Assembly: GCA_963682025.1 (NCBI GenBank)
Contig: OY821520.1
Coordinates: forward strand, 132,241,937 to 132,305,936
Origin: Cordilura impudica
Taxonomy: Eukaryota > Arthropoda > Insecta > Diptera > Scathophagidae
Length of the DNA stretch: 64,000 nt
Direction of reading: 5' to 3'
The notes beneath the pieces are model-generated. The model was given only the letters and a program-made list of their open reading frames with translations, made no database searches and was not told the origin of the DNA. Every line of letters begins with the position of its first letter. The stretch's first letter is position 1. This document shows, in pieces, positions 59,606-64,000 of the stretch. The position numbers and the translations under genes are program-made.

Positions 59606-62017
59606 TTTAGTCGCTTAGTGGGATGGGAGTGGGATATCTATCAAAATAAATGTTTTGTAACTCAAGACAACGGTTTTTAAATTTTTCACAAATGCACTAT
59701 TTTGAATTTTTTCCTATTTGTGTGTAAAACCTTAAAAATAAAACTTATACTGAGAAACTAGCCAAATTAACCTTTCCGAAGGTATGTAACATACCTTCAT
59801 AACATAACAGAAGAGAATGGTTATCTGTAACCTAATAGAGTTATTTGCACATTTCAATCTGAACACGAGGATGTTAGAATTGGCTTCACGAAATTAACCC
59901 AAATGAGGCAAAAACATTGCGTTTTGGCAGAAAGCAGCGGAACTCATATAGTATGCGTTTGCATTTACCATGAAAATCTTAAACTGATGTTGAACGAAAT
60001 CTACTTAAAGTATTTAATAGATGATTCGGCAGAAGATTTACACGATTACCGCGATTGCCTTAAATTGACTATGTGTCGTAATGAAACAACTTCTTGCCAC
60101 TTAGGTGAATGTACCAATTGCCCGAAAACCACATTCATCAAAGAAAATTTAATCAACTCTTTAGATCGAGAATATATAGAGGAGGTCAAATTTGATTCTT
60201 GGATTCAGACTGACAGATGCACATTGAAAACAATCATTTTAAATGTGGATGATTTTGTGGAAGAAATGTGTACAGGATTGCTAAACTTGAGAAACCATGA
60301 CTTTTTAGTCAAAGAGCAATGGTCATTCTTTAAGGATTTGAAGATACATTTGAAGTCTGGTGAATTCTATAAATATGAAAACTATAAATATGTTTTTCAG
60401 GATGCCATACAAGCATTCCACTTCAATAACAACCAAGCAACTCTACCCACAGTAGTTATTTACTACATGAAAGATGAAAAACTGGAACACAAAAGTATGG
60501 CAATCATATCCGACGATTTAAAACATGATACCGTTGCAGTTTATGAGTACCAGAGGAGAATACTAAAATTTCTAAAATCTAAATTTACAGTAAAGAAGGT
60601 ATACTACGTTTCGGACGGAGCTCGTCAACATTTTAAAAACAAAAGTAGCTTGGCAAATCTTATGGCCCATGAAAAAGATTTTGGAATGCCAGCTGAGTGG
60701 CATTTTCATCCTACTGCTCATGGTAAAGGAGAATGTGATGGCATTGGAGCAAACCTTAAAAAGAAATGCAGCAAAGTATAGCCTACAGTGCTCTCATCAA
60801 GATCGCATCTCAGATGCGACCGCTTTATTCCATTGGGCAAAGAATTATTGCAAAGAAACTAAAATAGTTTTTATTAGCAAGGAGGATCATCAGAAAACAT
60901 TGAAAACACTGAAGAGCAGATTCGATGCTGCGGTAACAATCGATGGTACCGCTGAATAACATGCTTTTATACCGCTTGTCGATGGAAGACTCAAGTTGAA
61001 AAAGTTTTCTGCCTCTATTCAATGCGATTTCTTTCCAAAGCCAACAAATAAACCATCAGCGAAATCAACAGCTGAATCTAGTAACGCCAAGAAAGGATTG
61101 ACAAAAAAACGCAGTAAATAAAGGCGACAAAAAAGCTGGATGGAAGACTGGGTATTTAACAATTTACAAGACTTAAGTGCTTCATAAGCTACAATAAATT
61201 AAGTATAAAAATAGTTATGATATAAATGGATCTGATGCAATTAAGATTAAATTTTAATAAATTATTTATCTTTTTATTTCTAATATTATTATTATTATAC
61301 ATTAATTTAATTATTATTAAAAATAAATAAAAAAATAATAATAATTTTTCAACATATCTATAGAAAAAGCGATTTTTTCCTGAGGTTAACATATTCTGGG
61401 TATTACAGTATCAAGGGTATAAAATTTTAGTTAGGTATGTTATATACCTTCGGAAAGGTTAATTTGTCTAGTTTCTCAGTATAAGTTTTATTTGTAAGGT
61501 TTTACACACAAATAGGAAAAAATTCAAAATAGTGCATTTGTGAAAAATTGAAAAACCGTTGTCTTGAGTTACAAAACATTTATTTTGATAGATATCCCAC
61601 TCCCATCCCACTAAGCGACGAAAAAGCTCTTAAAGGAAAAATCCTAAGCTTTCTTAGGAAAAAATAAAAAAAAAAAAAAAATTCACTTTTTGAAAAAAGG
61701 CAAAAAATGCTTTAATTTAGCAAAAAAAGTCTAAAAAAATTTTTTTTTTTTTAAAGTATTTTTTTCCGAAATATCTATCTAAACTATTTGGGAGAAAATG
61801 TTCTGAGAACAATAGGTAATAAGTTACATGGATGAGAAGAAACACCTGTTTGGCCAAAATGTCAAATTTTGATCCCCTCTAACTCAGAGAGATCTGGACC
61901 GATCTTATTGAAAAATTGTGTCTAAACTACTATCCAATAGGACTAACCTTGGTGCAAATTTCATCCCGATCGGAAGACAACGGTTTCAAAAGTTGGTGCA
62001 CTTGACATGAAATCCCC
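59606..62017 (+). mobile_element. Long-TIR DNA transposon, copy C, left end truncated
   Basis: The right TIR is complete (about 61430-62017, ending CTTGACATGAAATCCCC). The left side begins within the TIR at TCGCTTAGTGGGATGGGAGT, so about 410 bp of the outer left repeat is missing. It contains a broken transposase on the + strand. Confidence 0.8.
59815..61122 (+). pseudogene. Transposase remnant of long-TIR copy C
   Basis: 59903-60781 gives 292 residues with CHLGECTNCPKTTF, NHDFLVKEQWSFFKD, YYVSDGARQHF and HGKGECDGIGANLK. It then shifts frame; the rest is at 60669-60959, stops at a TAA after DGTAE, and the C-terminal tail follows to 61122. The FAENYKY block of the other copies reads YKYENYKY here, so the Asp before it is lost. 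Copy C keeps stretches (LVKEQWSF, CDGIGAN) that copy B lacks. Confidence 0.75.
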
Positions 62018-62940
62018 TATATATATATATATAAAATTAATTTTCTGTTTGTTTGACCGCTATAGAAATTTTTAGCTTTCAAAGGCTTTCTCTGAAATTT
62101 AGTACACACGATATCTGTACCCCAGGAAAGGTCGCCATATACTTCTTATCGGCCACGCCTTCTTTTACGCCCACTTTTTGTATTCAATTCGTTTTCTATT
62201 TTTGGTGTATTTGTTCCCTATACAAATTTTTTATTGGTTAACAGATTTCTCTGAAATTTTGTACATACAATGCCTGGACTACAGGAAAGGTCACCACATA
62301 CTACTTATCGACCACGCCCACTTTTACGCCCACTTCTATATATAAAAAAATTTATTTTCTGTTTGTTTGTTTGACCGCTATACAAATTTTTATTTGTTAA
62401 CCGATTCCTCTAAAATTTGGTACACATGATTACTATACCACGATTTCTGGCCAAGCCTACTATTACGCCCACTTTTTTATATACAATTTATTTTCTGTTT
62501 TTTGGTATATTTTTTCGCAATAAAAATCTTTATTTGTCGACGGATTTCTCTGAAATTTGGTACACACGATCTCTGTGCTCCAGGTAAGGTCAGTATATGC
62601 TTCTTATCAGCCATGGCTACTTTAACGCCCACTTTTTATAAACAATTCATTTTCTGCTTTTTTGTATATTTGCTCCCTACACAAATTTTAAATTTTCAAC
62701 GTATTTCTCTGAAATTTGGTACACACGATCTATACCCCAGACACTGTCTTACCGGCCGCGCCTATTTTTGCGTCCACATTTTTTTAAATTTTTTACAGGT
62801 TTCACTCGAATTTTCTGCACATTATTCTCATATCCCAGGCAAAGTCATCATATATTTTTATCGGCCAAGCCCACTTTTCTTAAATTTCTATACACGCTTT
62901 TAGTATTTGTTAACATATTTTAATTTTTCAATGGACTTTC
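62018..62940 (+). repeat. Helitron-like tandem array
   Basis: Begins in an ATATATAT run followed by TAATTTTCTGTTTGTTTGAC. It consists of about five units of 150-170 bp with CTCTGAAATTTGGTACACAC, CCAGGAAAGGTC, CGGCCACGCC and ACGCCCACTTTTT blocks. The layout resembles the 5' end and internal units of the other Helitrons in the window. No CTAG-type 3' end could be fixed. Open frames at 62053-62241 and 62502-62903 only translate the units. Confidence 0.55.
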
Positions 62941-63260
62941 CTAAAACTTAGTGCACAAATCTCTTTACTTACTACGATTGAGTTTACACCATTATGAAAT
63001 AAATACTGTAAATCAACGTATTACAAATATTCTCCTTTTGCCTTTTTCAATAAGTTAGTTGTAATACCCCAAAATACGTGCAGATTTTTTTCGTGGGTGA
63101 ACAGATACAGGTTGACTACCATTGTAGGATTACTCCGATTAGGTTAATTCGTACAAATATTTCCATCTCGCCTTTTTAACTACACTGGAAGACAAAATGG
63201 TGTAAAATAACTACTTTTAATTGTGACTTGCACATGAAAGCTTAGCATATAAGCCGTACT
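62941..63260. other. Stretch with nothing recognised
   Basis: No open frame or repeat end identified. Confidence 0.4.
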
Positions 63261-63261
63261 A

Positions 63262-63520
63262 CCTCAAATACAAAAAGGCTTATACTAAACAGAAATCTAG
63301 AGAACCCGATCAGATACAAATTCGAATCCAATCTCAACGAGTTAGACAGTCTGAGTCGAGAAATACTGAAACATCTGACCAAACCCAATAACGTCTTGAA
63401 GCCCAAAAATCAAGACAAGCTTTATTAAGAGAAGCGGAAATGACTGAATCAACTCAAGTGCATCTAGAAATCCAGCGGCCAATCTCCTACGTTTGCAGGT
63501 ATCAACATAGAATCACCAGC
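63262..63520 (+). pseudogene. Possible Helitron-replicase N-terminal fragment
   Basis: One frame reads LKYKKAYTKQKSREPDQ, then RVRQSESRNTETSDQTQ, a stop, then RLEAQKSRQALLREAEMTES and TQVHLEIQR. Arg/Gln/Glu-rich repeats with spaced ET..Q..RLE..R are found at the N terminus of insect Helitron (PIF1-type helicase) proteins. The stop and the lack of Rep or helicase motifs before the window end leave this a weak call. Confidence 0.35.
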
Positions 63521-63867
63521 ACAATCTTTTCATATGTGCACCAGAAGGAAAAACCAGAAATGTTGTATATCCCAAGGCTCTAGTATAACTAAAATTCGTA
63601 CCTTTTTGACATCATACATGCAAGATAATCCACGCATAAGTAAAGTTAGTTGTAGTGGTAAGCAGGCGCTGGGAACTTAGTACCCAATGAACAAATTCCC
63701 AAAAAAAAAAATAAACTTATTCCCCAAAAAATTGGGGAATAACTTCATGATAAAAAATCCCCAAATTTTTTAAAAAAGGTCCCAAAAAGAAATTAATAAA
63801 TTCCCCATACTGCTCTCAATATCTGTCCTGCAGTGAAATCTGTATTCTTTTCAACAGCATCATTTGG

Positions 63868-63925
63868 GTGCGCGGAAGCGGCGTGCGGACGCAGACGCGA
63901 CGCGCTCGCGGACACAGCTTTGCTA
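63868..63925. other. GC-rich patch near the window end
   Basis: About 58 bases in which most are G or C, with repeated CGCGG, GCGGACGC and GACGCGACGC units, in a region otherwise about two-thirds AT. It could be a terminus of a further element cut by the window edge, or a promoter/CpG-like patch. No gene can be tied to it. Confidence 0.5.
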
Positions 63926-64000
63926 AAATATCAGAATGATCTGAAAAATATAATTTGGCAATTAAAATAAGTTGACAACAACTGCGCGGCAGCACTGGTG

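Noticed and set aside
1..64000. LTR retrotransposon or endogenous viral sequence
   Set aside because: No long direct repeats with TG..CA ends, no primer-binding site and no protease/integrase motifs were seen. The reverse transcriptases present are of LINE type.

Overview
This is a transposon-packed, AT-rich stretch of a eukaryotic genome, most likely a higher (brachyceran, schizophoran) fly. Three things point that way: mini-me-like dipteran repeats with internal GTCY runs, short GT-AG introns of 58 and 73 bp, and two exons of an insect sex-peptide/myoinhibitory-peptide-receptor-like GPCR. No prokaryotic operon, rRNA, tRNA or CRISPR array is visible. Nearly everything that can be named is a mobile element, often nested in another.

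Layout. 1081-4930 is a complete Transib (RAG1-related) DNA transposon with an uninterrupted transposase, RSS-like terminal repeats and a CGGCG target duplication. It abuts, tail to tail, an older and decayed inverted Transib copy (4936 to about 10380) that has taken in a Helitron-like piece and two mini-me-like elements. 10.9-20.5 kb holds a decayed LINE, more mini-me copies, a possible hAT remnant and the first of three copies (A) of a long-TIR DNA transposon. 20.8-28.7 kb holds mariner remnants, a nested long-TIR element with an intact two-exon transposase of a family I cannot name, and a broken transposase-like gene. 28-33 kb has dispersed repeats, a Foldback-like element and a piggyBac remnant.

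The only host gene recognised is the GPCR on the + strand, with exons at 34269-34399 and 48038-48099. Its 13.6-kb intron contains a hAT-type giant hairpin, nested mini-me elements, a Helitron and two heptanucleotide arrays. Other exons must lie outside the window or were missed. From 49 kb to the end come long-TIR copies B and C, two further decayed LINEs (one split by a cleanly bounded Helitron), another Helitron-like tandem array and a possible Helitron coding fragment.

How it fits together. The window is an archive of repeated insertion. Two transposase genes still read open: Transib, and the two-exon gene at 22.3-24.0 kb. Everything else with coding traces is broken. The strongest finding is the Transib pair, whose junction reads heptamer, CGGCG, heptamer. 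Family names come from motifs read by eye, with no database search.
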